Part shown: one piece after another, positions 1 through 7,086 of the stretch
Layout: each line of letters begins with the position of its first letter
Numbering within the stretch: position 1 is the first letter of the stretch
Source of the DNA: Actinomycetota bacterium
GTDB lineage: Bacteria; Actinomycetota; Acidimicrobiia; Acidimicrobiales; Ilumatobacteraceae
DNA length: 19,136 nt
Assembly: GCA_005800965.1 (NCBI GenBank)
Contig: SYEA01000141.1
Location: 1-19,136 of the forward strand
Direction: 5' to 3'
Notes under the pieces: model-generated
Seen by the model: the letters and a program-made list of their open reading frames with translations, nothing else
The model's database searches: none
What the model was told of the DNA's origin: nothing
Translations under genes and position numbers: made by a program

Positions 1-333
1 GACCGCATGTGGGAGTTCTTTGATCGCTTGCTGTCGGTGGCGATTCCTCGTATTCGCGACTTCCGTGGCTTGCCCGGTCGTTCGTGGGACGGCCACGGCA
101 ATTACACCTTCGGCCTTACCGAACAATTGGTGTTCCTCGAAATCAACTACGACCGTGTTGATGTGCCCCGCGGCATGGATATCACGATCGTGACGTCGGC
201 CAACGATGACTTGACCGGCAAGGCACTTCTTGACGCGTTTGGTTTCCCGTTCCGCAAGGGCGAGATGCCAGCCTCGACGAAGCGCTCCAAGAAGCAGACC
301 AAAAAGAAGTCAGCCGCTCAAGGCAATTCCTAA
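1..333 (+). CDS. rplE: 50S ribosomal protein L5 (uL5), C-terminal part
   Basis: The reading frame is open from the first base, so the gene begins upstream of the window; only about the last 110 residues are present. uL5 sits in the central protuberance of the large subunit and contacts 5S rRNA. The visible part carries the family signature around IPRIRDFRGL, then GNYTFGLTEQLVFLEI and RGMDITIVTSA, which matches the C-terminal half of uL5. After the usual family end (FGFPF) there is an extra tail of roughly 25 residues rich in Lys, Ser and Gln (KRSKKQTKKK), probably disordered and RNA-binding. It is the first member of the spc-type run here, 45 nt before rpsN. Identification is secure; the N-terminal half cannot be judged. 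Confidence 0.96.
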   Translation, partial: DRMWEFFDRLLSVAIPRIRDFRGLPGRSWDGHGNYTFGLTEQLVFLEINYDRVDVPRGMDITIVTSANDDLTGKALLDAFGFPFRKGEMPASTKRSKKQTKKKSAAQGNS

Positions 334-342
334 CCACATCTC

Positions 343-361
343 GTAGACACCCAGTAGACAC
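343..361 (+). repeat. Short direct repeat GTAGACAC in the rplE-rpsN gap
   Basis: GTAGACAC occurs at 343-350 and again at 354-361, an 11-nt period, within the 45-nt spacer before rpsN. It may be chance or a small duplication; no function can be assigned. The spacer otherwise holds only a weak purine-rich ribosome-binding stretch (AGAAAG, 362-367). Confidence 0.4.
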
Positions 362-378
362 AGAAAGATTCAGCACCA

Positions 379-564
379 ATGGCAAAAAAGTCACTCCGCA
401 ATAAAGCAGCCGCGACACCGAAGTTCAAGGTTCGTGCGTACACGCGCTGTCAGCGCTGTGGACGCGCGCGTGCCGTGTACCGCAAATTTGGTCTCTGTCG
501 TATCTGCCTGCGCGAACTTGCGCATGCTGGTGAAGTACCCGGGTTGCGAAAGTCGAGCTGGTAG
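379..564 (+). CDS. rpsN: 30S ribosomal protein S14, zinc-binding type (uS14, type Z)
   Basis: A 61-residue uS14 of the short, zinc-binding class. It binds the 3' major (head) domain of 16S rRNA near the P and A sites. Four cysteines in two CxxC pairs (C24, C27, C40, C43) form the zinc site, and the C-terminal stretch GEVPGLRKSSW is the family end. Length fits type Z (about 61 aa); the zinc-independent form is about 100 aa. The start ATG follows a weak AGAAAG sequence. It lies in the normal spc position between rplE and rpsH, with rpsH 5 nt downstream. Bacteria with this form often keep a second zinc-free copy under zinc-responsive control elsewhere; that cannot be seen here. Confidence 0.97.
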   Translation: MAKKSLRNKAAATPKFKVRAYTRCQRCGRARAVYRKFGLCRICLRELAHAGEVPGLRKSSW

Positions 565-569
565 GCATC

Positions 570-971
570 ATGATCACTGACCCAATTTCCGACATGCTCA
601 CCCGCATTCGCAATGCGAACGTGGCAATGCGCGACGAAGTGCTCATGCCTTCGTCCAAGCAAAAGATCGCACTTGCTGAGATCTTGAAAAAAGAGGGCTA
701 CATTTCCGACTTCGCAGTCGGTGCAGGTGAAACCGAGGCCCACAAGACTCTGAAGATCCAGATGAAGTACTCCGACGACCGTCGGCGCACCATCATGGGC
801 ATCAAGCGCGTGTCCACACCGGGCCTGCGCATCTATCGTCGCGCCACCGACGTCCCCCGCGTTTTGGGTGGTCTCGGTGTTGCAGTTCTGTCAACTAGTC
901 ACGGGCTCATGACCGACCGCGAAGCGCGCAAGCGCAACGTTGGTGGCGAAGTCATGTGTTACGTCTGGTGA
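570..971 (+). CDS. rpsH: 30S ribosomal protein S8 (uS8)
   Basis: A 133-residue uS8, the usual length. It is a primary binder of the 16S rRNA central domain. It starts with the conserved MITDPISDMLTRIRNA and ends with GGEVMCYVW. The family signature lies near STSHGLMTDREAR, although the common form is STSxGIMTDxEAR. The start is 5 nt after rpsN with little room for a ribosome-binding site, so translation is probably coupled. In E. coli S8 autoregulates the spc operon; no such target was identified here. Confidence 0.97.
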   Translation: MITDPISDMLTRIRNANVAMRDEVLMPSSKQKIALAEILKKEGYISDFAVGAGETEAHKTLKIQMKYSDDRRRTIMGIKRVSTPGLRIYRRATDVPRVLGGLGVAVLSTSHGLMTDREARKRNVGGEVMCYVW

Positions 972-984
972 TTGGGGAGCACAC

Positions 985-1527
985 ATGTCACGCGTAGGAA
1001 AAGCAGAAATCGTCATTCCACAAGGGGTGGACGCAACCATCTCTGGTGCGACCATCACGGTGAAGGGCAGCAAAGGTTCGCTCGTTCGCGTGTTGCCTGC
1101 TGGCATCTCGGTGAAAAAAGTCGATGCCACACTCGTAGTTGAACGAGCAACCGAGAATCGCGCGATTCGTTCGAGCCACGGCATGATTCGCGCCATGATC
1201 AACAACATGGTCAACGGTGTAACGCAGGGCTATGAAAAGGAACTTGAAATTATCGGCGTGGGTTATCGCGCCGTAGCCAAGGGAAAGGACAAGCTCGAGT
1301 TGGCGCTCGGCTTTTCGCACCCAGTTCCGTACGCCGCGCCGCAAGGTGTCACATTCGAGGTTCCGCAACCCACCCGCATCATCGTGAAGGGCATCGACAA
1401 AGAACTTGTCGGCCAGGTGGCTGCCGAAATTCGTTCATTCCGTTCGCCCGAGCCGTACAAGGGCAAAGGTGTTCGTTACGTAAACGAGCGCGTGTTGCGC
1501 AAAGCCGGCAAGACAGGCAAGAAGTAG
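985..1527 (+). CDS. rplF: 50S ribosomal protein L6 (uL6)
   Basis: A 180-residue uL6, a two-domain protein near the GTPase-factor binding region of the 50S. The protein begins MSRVGKAEIVIPQGV, typical of the family, and carries the C-terminal signature PYKGKGVRYVNE. The frame is open further upstream, to an ATG at 940 inside rpsH, but family alignment and a strong GGGGAG ribosome-binding site at 974-979, 5 nt before the ATG, fix the start at 985. The gap to rpsH is 13 nt and to rplR 8 nt. Confidence 0.97.
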   Translation: MSRVGKAEIVIPQGVDATISGATITVKGSKGSLVRVLPAGISVKKVDATLVVERATENRAIRSSHGMIRAMINNMVNGVTQGYEKELEIIGVGYRAVAKGKDKLELALGFSHPVPYAAPQGVTFEVPQPTRIIVKGIDKELVGQVAAEIRSFRSPEPYKGKGVRYVNERVLRKAGKTGKK

Positions 1528-1535
1528 GAGCACAG

Positions 1536-1904
1536 ATGACCACCACCGCCCAAAAACGCCACGAGCTACGCATTCGACGTCACCGTCGCGTGCGCAAAAA
1601 GGTGCATGGCACCGCAACTCGACCACGTTTGGCGATTTATCGCAGCAACAAACATCTCACCGCGCAGGTCATCGACGACGATGCCGGCCGCACCGTGGCT
1701 TCGGCGTCAACGCTCGAGGCCGACTTCCGCAAAAAACAGTCGGGTGGCAACGTCGCCGCAGCAACTGCTGTCGGTGCACTGGTTGCCGAACGCGCCAAGC
1801 AAGCTGGTGTTTCAGCAGTGGTGTTTGATCGCGGTGGCTTTCTTTATCACGGCCGCATTGCGGCAATCGCCGAAGCGGCTCGCGCCGCAGGATTGGAGTT
1901 CTAA
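1536..1904 (+). CDS. rplR: 50S ribosomal protein L18 (uL18)
   Basis: A 122-residue uL18, which binds 5S rRNA with uL5 in the central protuberance. The N-terminal basic region (RIRRHRRVRKKVHGT) is followed by the core RPRLAIYRSNKHLTAQVIDD and the C-terminal FDRGGFLYHGRIAAIAEAAR, all characteristic. The ribosome-binding site AGGAG at 1526-1530 overlaps the rplF stop codon. Its stop TAA shares one base with the start ATG of rpsE (TAATG), so the two genes are translationally coupled. Confidence 0.97.
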   Translation: MTTTAQKRHELRIRRHRRVRKKVHGTATRPRLAIYRSNKHLTAQVIDDDAGRTVASASTLEADFRKKQSGGNVAAATAVGALVAERAKQAGVSAVVFDRGGFLYHGRIAAIAEAARAAGLEF

Positions 1905-2533
1905 TGACCGACGTACAGCAACCCGAGGCAGCCGGCAACCGCGACCGTCGTGAGCGTCGACCACGCGAACGCCGTGAGCCACGCCCCGAGGCAAAGCCAG
2001 GCGAGTTCGGTGAGTCTCGCGTGGTGCACGTCAACCGTGTTGCCAAAGTGGTGAAGGGCGGTCGTCGCTTTCAGTTTGCTGCCATCGTCGTGATCGGTGA
2101 CAAGGCCGGCCGTGTCGGTTTGGGTTATGGCAAGGCTCGTGAAGTGCCACTCGCAATTCAAAAGGGCACCGAAGACGCCAAGCGCAACGTGTTTCACGTC
2201 GCCCTTGCTGGCCCCACCATCACCCATGCCATCGAAGGCATCAATGGTGCTGCTCGCGTGATGTTGAAGCCTGCTGCTCCGGGTACCGGTGTAATCGCTG
2301 GTGGCGCTGCTCGCATCATCCTCGAAGAAGCAGGCATTAAGGACGTTTTGGCCAAGTCGATGGGTTCTTCGAACTCCATCAACGTTGCTCGCGCCACAAT
2401 CAACGGTTTGCGTTCGCTCTTGCGACCCGATGACGTGGCGAAGCGACGTGGTCTACCCGAAGAAGAGTTCGTACCACGCGGCTTGTTGCGCGCGTATAAC
2501 GAAACCAAAAAATCGCGAACACAAGGCCGCTAG
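1904..2533 (+). CDS. rpsE: 30S ribosomal protein S5 (uS5)
   Basis: A 209-residue uS5, important for decoding accuracy and mRNA entry. Residues from about 40 onward show the N-terminal double-stranded-RNA-binding fold (FQFAAIVVIGDKAGRVGLGY) and then the C-terminal domain (PAAPGTGVIAGGAARIILE, IKDVLAKSMGSSNSINVARA). In front of it lies a charged tail of about 40 residues rich in Arg, Glu and Pro (for example RRERRPRERREPRPE). Long charged N-terminal tails occur in actinobacterial uS5 proteins, so the total length is normal for this group. It overlaps rplR by one base and is followed after 8 nt by rpmD. Confidence 0.97.
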   Translation: MTDVQQPEAAGNRDRRERRPRERREPRPEAKPGEFGESRVVHVNRVAKVVKGGRRFQFAAIVVIGDKAGRVGLGYGKAREVPLAIQKGTEDAKRNVFHVALAGPTITHAIEGINGAARVMLKPAAPGTGVIAGGAARIILEEAGIKDVLAKSMGSSNSINVARATINGLRSLLRPDDVAKRRGLPEEEFVPRGLLRAYNETKKSRTQGR

Positions 2534-2541
2534 GAGATCTC

Positions 2542-2742
2542 ATGGCTGAAAAGACAATCACCGTTCGTCAGAAGCGTTCGTACATCGCCTGCATGCCCAA
2601 AACTCGCGGCACGCTGCGCGCCCTGGGCTTGCGCAAAATTGGCGACACCAACGTGTTGCCTGATCGCCCAGAAATCAGGGGCATGATCGCGCGCGTTCCG
2701 CACCTCATTGAAATCATCGTTAGCGATAAGAAAGGCAGCTGA
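2542..2742 (+). CDS. rpmD: 50S ribosomal protein L30 (uL30)
   Basis: A 66-residue uL30, close to the usual 60 or so. The conserved pattern is visible: an initial strand (ITVRQKRSYIA), then TLRALGLRKIGDTNVLPD and RGMIARVPHLIEI. The ribosome-binding site AGGAG (2532-2536) overlaps the rpsE stop codon. It is found between rpsE and rplO, as in most spc operons, and only 2 nt separate it from rplO. Confidence 0.96.
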   Translation: MAEKTITVRQKRSYIACMPKTRGTLRALGLRKIGDTNVLPDRPEIRGMIARVPHLIEIIVSDKKGS

Positions 2743-2744
2743 TC

Positions 2745-3233
2745 ATGCGTGTAGACCAAGTCGGACCAAAACACGGAGCCCGCAAGTCGCGCAAACGCGT
2801 CGGTCGTGGTATCGGTGGTAAGGGCGGCAAGACCGCCGGTCGTGGCACCAAAGGTCAGTACGCCCGCAACACCGTGGCTCGCGGCTTTGAAGGTGGACAG
2901 ATGCCACTCAAGCAGCGCGTGCCGAAGTTGAAGGGTTTCAACAACCCATTCCGCGTGGAATATCAGGCCATCAATCTCGACACACTCGAGGCGATGGGTG
3001 TGAGTGACATCTCAGCAGCATTGCTCATTGAAAAAGGTTTGATCAGCAAAGGCAACATGGTGAAGGTGCTCGGTCGTGGGAAAATCGGCAAGGCCCTGAC
3101 CTTGTCGGTGCACGCCATCTCGACGTCGGCCCAAGAGGCCATTACGGCTGCTGGAGGCACGATTACCATCCTGCCCAAACCATTCCGTGGTGTTCGTCCG
3201 CCGGCCCGCGGCAGCCAGTACACCAACCGCTAG
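2745..3233 (+). CDS. rplO: 50S ribosomal protein L15 (uL15)
   Basis: A 162-residue uL15, a late-assembling large-subunit protein. The glycine- and arginine-rich N-terminal part (KRVGRGIGGKGGKTAGRG) threads into rRNA; the globular C-terminal part contains the family pattern ending near AQEAITAAGGTITILPKP. It is somewhat longer than the E. coli protein (144 aa), with a short extra tail after LPKPFRGVRPP. It begins 2 nt after rpmD, and its stop is 30 nt before secY. Confidence 0.97.
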   Translation: MRVDQVGPKHGARKSRKRVGRGIGGKGGKTAGRGTKGQYARNTVARGFEGGQMPLKQRVPKLKGFNNPFRVEYQAINLDTLEAMGVSDISAALLIEKGLISKGNMVKVLGRGKIGKALTLSVHAISTSAQEAITAAGGTITILPKPFRGVRPPARGSQYTNR

Positions 3234-3263
3234 TTTTCGCTTACCAAGAAGCAAAGCAGGACG

Positions 3264-4583
3264 ATGTTCTCCAAGATCAAGAGTCTTTTCACCGTTGCCG
3301 ATTTGCGCAACAAGGTGCTGTTCACGCTCTTCATCTTTGCTGTGTACCGCATCGGTGTTTCGCTGCGTGCTCCTGGCGTCGACGCCCAGGCGATCAGCCA
3401 GTTGCGCGAAGCGTCAGAGTCGCAGGGTGCGCTCGGGTTCTTGAACCTGTTTTCTGGCGGCGCCTTCGGCAGCTTCTCGATCTTTGCACTCGGTGTCATG
3501 CCGTACATCACAGCGAGCATCATCATGCAGGTGCTCACGGTGGTCATCCCCAAGCTTGAGCAGTGGCAGCAAGAAGGCGCCACGGGACAACGCAAGATCA
3601 CCCAGTGGACTCGTTACGTCGCGGTCGCAATCGCCACGTTGCAAGCCGCTGGTTTGACATTTATTTTCGGCCAGGGCAATGGTTCGGCATTCTTCGGCGC
3701 CGCAGCAACCGTGCCCGACGTGGTGTTACTCGATCCGTTTATGCCGCGTGCGTTGTTGGTGATTCCGTCGTTGGTGGCGGGCACCGTCATGATCATGTGG
3801 CTGGGCGAATTGATCAGCCAGCGCGTCATCGGCAACGGCATGTCGATGATGATCTTTGCCTCCATCGTGAGTGATTTGCCCTACGGCTATTTCTCGTTGT
3901 TGCAAAGCAGGAAGACATTCGTGTTCGTGGTGCTGGTGGGTGTCACCTTGTTGATCTTGGCGGCCGTGGTGCGAGTCGAGCTCGGCCAGCGGCGCATCCC
4001 GGTGCAGTTTGCCAAGCGCGTGGTCGGACGTCGCCAGTTCGGCGGTCAAAGCACCTACATCCCGCTGAAGGTCAACCAGTCGGGTGTGATCCCAATCATT
4101 TTCGCTTCGTCGGTGTTGCTGTTGCCCGTGTTGTTGTCCAACATGTTGGGCAGTGCCGAGGGCTGGCGTGGGGCAGTGGCCCGGTTTGTTGATCGCTATT
4201 TGATCAACAGCCAAAACATGTTGTACATCACCATCTTTTTCGGAATGATCATTGCGTTTGCCTATTTCTACAACTCGATTGCCTTTGATCCGATTCGCCA
4301 AGCCGACCAGTTGCGCAAGCAGGGTGGCTTCATCCCTGGAATCCGTCCAGGTCAACAGACCGAGGCATTTCTGGGCAAGACAGTCAATCGCATCACGCTG
4401 CCTGGCGCACTCTTCGTGGCGTTCATCGCCATCACGCCCTACATCATCCTGTGGGTCGGCGATGTGCAGAGCTTCCCATTCGCTGGCACGACTGTGCTCA
4501 TTGCAGTGGGTGTGGCTCTTGAACTCATGCGTCAGATTGATAGCCAGCTGATGCAACGCGACTATCAGGGCTTCCTGAAGTGA
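3264..4583 (+). CDS. secY: Preprotein translocase channel subunit SecY
   Basis: A 439-residue integral membrane protein, the pore of the SecYEG translocon. About ten hydrophobic segments are evident, starting near residues 18-34. Family landmarks are the plug and TM2 region (SIFALGVMPYITASIIMQ, around 72-89), the cytoplasmic loop GQRRIPVQFAKR (241-252), LKVNQSGVIPIIFAS (268-282) and the ribosome- and SecA-contacting loop GGFIPGIRPG (354-363). Length is normal. The ATG follows a short AGGA ribosome-binding element (3258-3261). The stop overlaps the GTG start of adk by 4 nt (GTGA). Placement after rplO is the conserved one. Confidence 0.97.
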   Translation: MFSKIKSLFTVADLRNKVLFTLFIFAVYRIGVSLRAPGVDAQAISQLREASESQGALGFLNLFSGGAFGSFSIFALGVMPYITASIIMQVLTVVIPKLEQWQQEGATGQRKITQWTRYVAVAIATLQAAGLTFIFGQGNGSAFFGAAATVPDVVLLDPFMPRALLVIPSLVAGTVMIMWLGELISQRVIGNGMSMMIFASIVSDLPYGYFSLLQSRKTFVFVVLVGVTLLILAAVVRVELGQRRIPVQFAKRVVGRRQFGGQSTYIPLKVNQSGVIPIIFASSVLLLPVLLSNMLGSAEGWRGAVARFVDRYLINSQNMLYITIFFGMIIAFAYFYNSIAFDPIRQADQLRKQGGFIPGIRPGQQTEAFLGKTVNRITLPGALFVAFIAITPYIILWVGDVQSFPFAGTTVLIAVGVALELMRQIDSQLMQRDYQGFLK

Positions 4584-5191
4584 CGCTTCGGCTGGTCCTA
4601 CTTGGCCGGCAAGGTTCGGGTAAGGGAACGCAGGGTGCGCGTCTTGCGACGCACTACGGGATTGCTCACATCAGCACCGGTGAAATGTTGCGCAACGCCA
4701 TCCGTAACGCCACACCCCTGGGCAAGGTGGTCAAACAGGTGCTTGACGAAGGTCGACTTGTCGATGACGAACTGATGGAGAGTCTGGTGCAAGGCCGGCT
4801 CGGCGAAACTGATGCGCGAACCCGGGGGTACTTGCTCGACGGTTTTCCGCGTACCTTGCCCCAAGCCCAGGCACTCGATGACATCGCACGGGTGCGCCCC
4901 ATCAACATCGTGGTCGATCTCGAAGTGCCCCGCGAGCTGGTGATGGAGCGCCTAAATGCTCGGCGTGAGGCCGAACAGCGCACCGATGACTCGCCGGCCG
5001 CAGTGGAGCAGCGATTGGCCCTCTACGAAGAGCAAACCGCGCCGTTGATTGCCCATTATCGCCGCCAGGGCGTCTTGGCGGTGGTGGACGGGGTGGGTTC
5101 ACCAGACGAGGTCTTTGGTCGCTTGCTTGCAGCCATTGTCGCCACCACCGGCTTGAGCGGCCCAGGTGGTGACGGGCGTGCGTCCCGATAG
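4580..5191 (+). CDS. adk: Adenylate kinase (short-LID form)
   Basis: A 203-residue adenylate kinase catalysing ATP + AMP to 2 ADP in the cytoplasm. It starts at GTG within the secY stop (GTGA overlap). The P-loop reads GRQGSGKGTQ (residues 9-18), the AMP-binding part HISTGEMLR, and the conserved LLDGFPRTLPQA follows. The LID region is the short type, without zinc cysteines. The catalytic arginines lie in LNARREAEQRTDD and EQRLALYEEQ. Two departures from the common consensus are Gln11 where Pro is usual (GxPGxGKGT) and Glu where Asp is usual in STGD. Both may be lineage traits. The methionine aminopeptidase gene that often follows adk is missing. Confidence 0.94.
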   Translation: MTLRLVLLGRQGSGKGTQGARLATHYGIAHISTGEMLRNAIRNATPLGKVVKQVLDEGRLVDDELMESLVQGRLGETDARTRGYLLDGFPRTLPQAQALDDIARVRPINIVVDLEVPRELVMERLNARREAEQRTDDSPAAVEQRLALYEEQTAPLIAHYRRQGVLAVVDGVGSPDEVFGRLLAAIVATTGLSGPGGDGRASR

Positions 5192-5217
5192 CGTCTTGAG
5201 TCGCCCTGCGGGGCCCG

Positions 5218-5223
5218 AAGGAG
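5218..5223 (+). promoter_or_regulatory. Ribosome-binding site deciding the infA start
   Basis: AAGGAG lies at 5218-5223 with 6 nt before the CTG at 5230. This is good Shine-Dalgarno spacing for CTG and far too long for the only downstream alternative, GTG at 5257. It therefore supports a CTG start for infA. A small GCCC/GGGC hairpin (5203-5214) lies just upstream. Confidence 0.65.
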
Positions 5224-5229
5224 TCAGTT

Positions 5230-5454
5230 CTGGCAAAGAATAAAGAAGATGCAATCGTGCTGGAAGGCACGATTACCGAGTCGTTGCCCAACGCAATGTT
5301 TCGGGTGGAACTTTCCAACGGGCGTTTCGTTTTGGCGCACATCTCGGGAAAGATGCGGGTGAATTACATCCGAATCAATCCAGGAGACCGAGTACAAGTC
5401 GAGTTGTCACCGTATGACCTCACCCGAGGTCGTATTACATTCCGTTTCAAGTAA
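5230..5454 (+). CDS. infA: Translation initiation factor IF-1, probable CTG start
   Basis: IF1 is an OB-fold protein that occupies the ribosomal A site during initiation. From CTG at 5230 the product is 74 residues beginning MAKNKEDAIVLEGTI, which aligns with the universal IF1 start (MAKEDxIExxGTV). The core LPNAMFRVEL, LAHISGKMR, NPGDRVQVELSPYDLTRGRI is typical. No ATG, GTG or TTG exists in frame between the AAGGAG site and residue 10. The next possible start, GTG at 5257, would remove the conserved first nine residues. CTG is a rare start codon, so this is an inference from family length and ribosome-binding site position. rpmJ follows after 13 nt. Confidence 0.88.
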   Translation: MAKNKEDAIVLEGTITESLPNAMFRVELSNGRFVLAHISGKMRVNYIRINPGDRVQVELSPYDLTRGRITFRFK

Positions 5455-5467
5455 GAGAGAGATCATC

Positions 5468-5581
5468 GTGAAGGTTCGGACAAGCGTCAAAAAGATGTGC
5501 GAAAAGTGCAACGTCATTCGCCGCCATGGTCGCATCATGGTGATTTGTGAAAACCCCCGCCACAAGCAGCGTCAGGGTTAG
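5468..5581 (+). CDS. rpmJ: 50S ribosomal protein L36 (bL36), zinc-binding
   Basis: A 37-residue protein starting at GTG (5468) and ending TAG (5579-5581); read by hand as MKVRTSVKKMCEKC through ENPRHKQRQG. It has the zinc ribbon ligands C11, C14, C27 and H32. bL36 is a small late-assembling large-subunit protein. Length is exactly that of the zinc-containing form. AGAGAG at 5455-5460 serves as a ribosome-binding site. The place between infA and rpsM is canonical. Zinc-free paralogues exist in many bacteria, but none lies here. Confidence 0.95.
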   Translation: MKVRTSVKKMCEKCNVIRRHGRIMVICENPRHKQRQG

Positions 5582-5595
5582 GAGAGCTTCGCATC

Positions 5596-5976
5596 ATGGC
5601 ACGTATCTCTGGCGTTGACATCCCGCGCGAGAAGCGCATCACCATTGCGCTCACCTATATTCACGGCATTGGTCGCCAGACCTCTGCCAAGATGTGTGCC
5701 GATCTCGATATCGCCCCAAGTGCTCGCGTGCGTGACCTCACCGATTCGGAGATCAACAAGATTCGCATCTACATCGAAAACAACTTGAAGGTCGAAGGCG
5801 ACCGTCGCCGCGACGTGCAGCAAGACATCAAGCGCAAGATTGAAACAGGTTCATACCAGGGCACCCGCCACCGCAAGGGCCTTCCCGTGCGCGGCCAACG
5901 CACCCACACCAATGCCCGCACCCGTAAGGGTCCGAAGAAGACCGTCGCCAACAAGAAAGCCGCAGTGAGGAAGTAA
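5596..5976 (+). CDS. rpsM: 30S ribosomal protein S13 (uS13)
   Basis: A 126-residue uS13, located in the head of the 30S, contacting P-site tRNA and forming intersubunit bridges with uL5. Conserved parts are MARISGVDIPREKRI, LTYIHGIG, the helix containing DLTDSEINKIR, and the C-terminal RHRKGLPVRGQRTHTNARTRKG followed by a basic tail that reaches the tRNA. A ribosome-binding AGGAG (5580-5584) overlaps the rpmJ stop. Its TAA stop is directly abutted by the rpsK ATG. Confidence 0.97.
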   Translation: MARISGVDIPREKRITIALTYIHGIGRQTSAKMCADLDIAPSARVRDLTDSEINKIRIYIENNLKVEGDRRRDVQQDIKRKIETGSYQGTRHRKGLPVRGQRTHTNARTRKGPKKTVANKKAAVRK

Positions 5977-6438
5977 ATGTCAGACGTATCCGCCACACCC
6001 GCAACAACACCGGCACCCGCAGCTTCGGCTGCAGCCGCCACACCAGCCGGCGCCGCTGCGCCGCGCAAGTCGCGCAAGCGCGAAAAGCGCAACGTCAACA
6101 CCGGCGTGGTGCACATCAAGAGCACCTTCAACAACACCATCGTGTCCATCACCGACGCCTCGGGCAACGTCATTGCTTGGGCATCTTCGGGCGGTGTTGG
6201 GTTCTCGGGTTCGCGCAAGTCCACCCCGTTCGCAGCCCAAATGGCGGCTGAAAAAGCTGGCCGTGCGGCAATGGAAATGGGTTTGCGTCGCGCCGAAGTG
6301 TTGGTGAAAGGCCCGGGCGCGGGTCGCGACACAGCGCTGCGCTCGATTCAGAACCTCGGCATTGAAGTAACCGGTATCAAAGACGTAAGCCCAGTGCCGC
6401 ACAACGGCTGCCGCTTGCCGAAGAGGAAGCGTCCATAA
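5977..6438 (+). CDS. rpsK: 30S ribosomal protein S11 (uS11) with long Ala/Pro-rich N-terminus
   Basis: A 153-residue uS11, platform protein near the mRNA exit and E site. The core from about residue 40 is standard: GVVHIKSTFNNTIVSITD, SSGGVGFSGSRKSTPFAAQ and the C-terminal VSPVPHNGCRLPKRKRP. The protein is longer than the usual 130 or so residues because of an N-terminal segment of about 30 residues made almost entirely of Ala, Pro, Thr and Ser, followed by a basic linker (RKSRKREKRN). The extension is probably flexible. The start codon immediately follows the rpsM stop, and no better start lies between it and the core. Confidence 0.96.
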   Translation: MSDVSATPATTPAPAASAAAATPAGAAAPRKSRKREKRNVNTGVVHIKSTFNNTIVSITDASGNVIAWASSGGVGFSGSRKSTPFAAQMAAEKAGRAAMEMGLRRAEVLVKGPGAGRDTALRSIQNLGIEVTGIKDVSPVPHNGCRLPKRKRP

Positions 6439-6440
6439 CC

Positions 6441-7058
6441 ATGGCTCGTTACACAGGTCCTAAAGTTCGCATCTCGCGCCGTCTTGGCATCAACATTTTT
6501 GAAAATGCCAAAGGCACCAAAGCCCTTGAGCGTCGGCCGTTTCCGCCGGGTGCCCACGGTCGTACCCGTCGTCGTTCAAGCGATGGCGAATACCTCAGCC
6601 AGTTGCAAGAAAAGCAAAAGGCCAAATACATCTACGGTGTGCTTGAGCGTCAGTTCCGCAACATTTTTGACGAAGCCGTGCGCCGTAATGGCCCAACTGG
6701 TGAAAACATCCTTCGTCTTCTCGAGTTGCGCTTGGACAACGTGGTGTACCGCGCTGGCTGGGCAGCCACCCGCCCGCAAGCTCGTCAGTTCGTGAGCCAC
6801 GGGCTCGTAAAGATCGACGGCAAGCGCGTGAATATTCCGTCGTACACCCTCGCCAAAGGCGAAGTGGTGAGCCTGTCAGACAAGGCTCGCAACATGATCA
6901 TCATCCAGCACAACATTGACACGCTTGGTCGCGCACCAGTGGCGTGGCTTGATGCGCAGGACGGTGGCAAGGCAGTTTCTGTACGCGAATTGCCGACGCG
7001 TGAACAAATCGATGTTCCCGTCAAGGAACAACTCATCGTTGAGCTCTACTCGAAGTAA
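6441..7058 (+). CDS. rpsD: 30S ribosomal protein S4 (uS4), zinc-free type
   Basis: A 205-residue uS4, primary 16S rRNA 5'-domain binder and part of the mRNA entry channel. It starts MARYTGPKVRISRRLG; the S4 RNA-binding domain covers LELRLDNVVYRAGWA through QFVSHGLVKIDGKRVNIPSY. It contains no cysteine, so it is the zinc-free class. A purine-rich AGAGGAAG at 6422-6429, inside the end of rpsK, can act as ribosome-binding site. In E. coli S4 represses the alpha operon; no target pseudoknot was recognised here. Confidence 0.97.
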   Translation: MARYTGPKVRISRRLGINIFENAKGTKALERRPFPPGAHGRTRRRSSDGEYLSQLQEKQKAKYIYGVLERQFRNIFDEAVRRNGPTGENILRLLELRLDNVVYRAGWAATRPQARQFVSHGLVKIDGKRVNIPSYTLAKGEVVSLSDKARNMIIIQHNIDTLGRAPVAWLDAQDGGKAVSVRELPTREQIDVPVKEQLIVELYSK

Positions 7059-7086
7059 CCCCCAACTACAGCCAGGAGATACCACC

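Noticed and set aside
940..984. Extended start of rplF
   Set aside because: The extra 15 residues overlap rpsH and do not match uL6; the GGGGAG site and family alignment favour 985.
3231..3236. TAGTTT at the end of rplO as a -10 box for secY
   Set aside because: A single loose match without a -35, in a tightly packed operon; likely chance.
3726..4556. 276-codon minus-strand frame opposite secY
   Set aside because: secY is unambiguous on the plus strand; the antisense product has no family features and a His/Gln-rich composition typical of shadows.
6916..7086. Extended start of rpoA inside rpsD
   Set aside because: The added 57 residues are unrelated to the alpha subunit; AGGAG at 7074-7078 supports ATG 7087.
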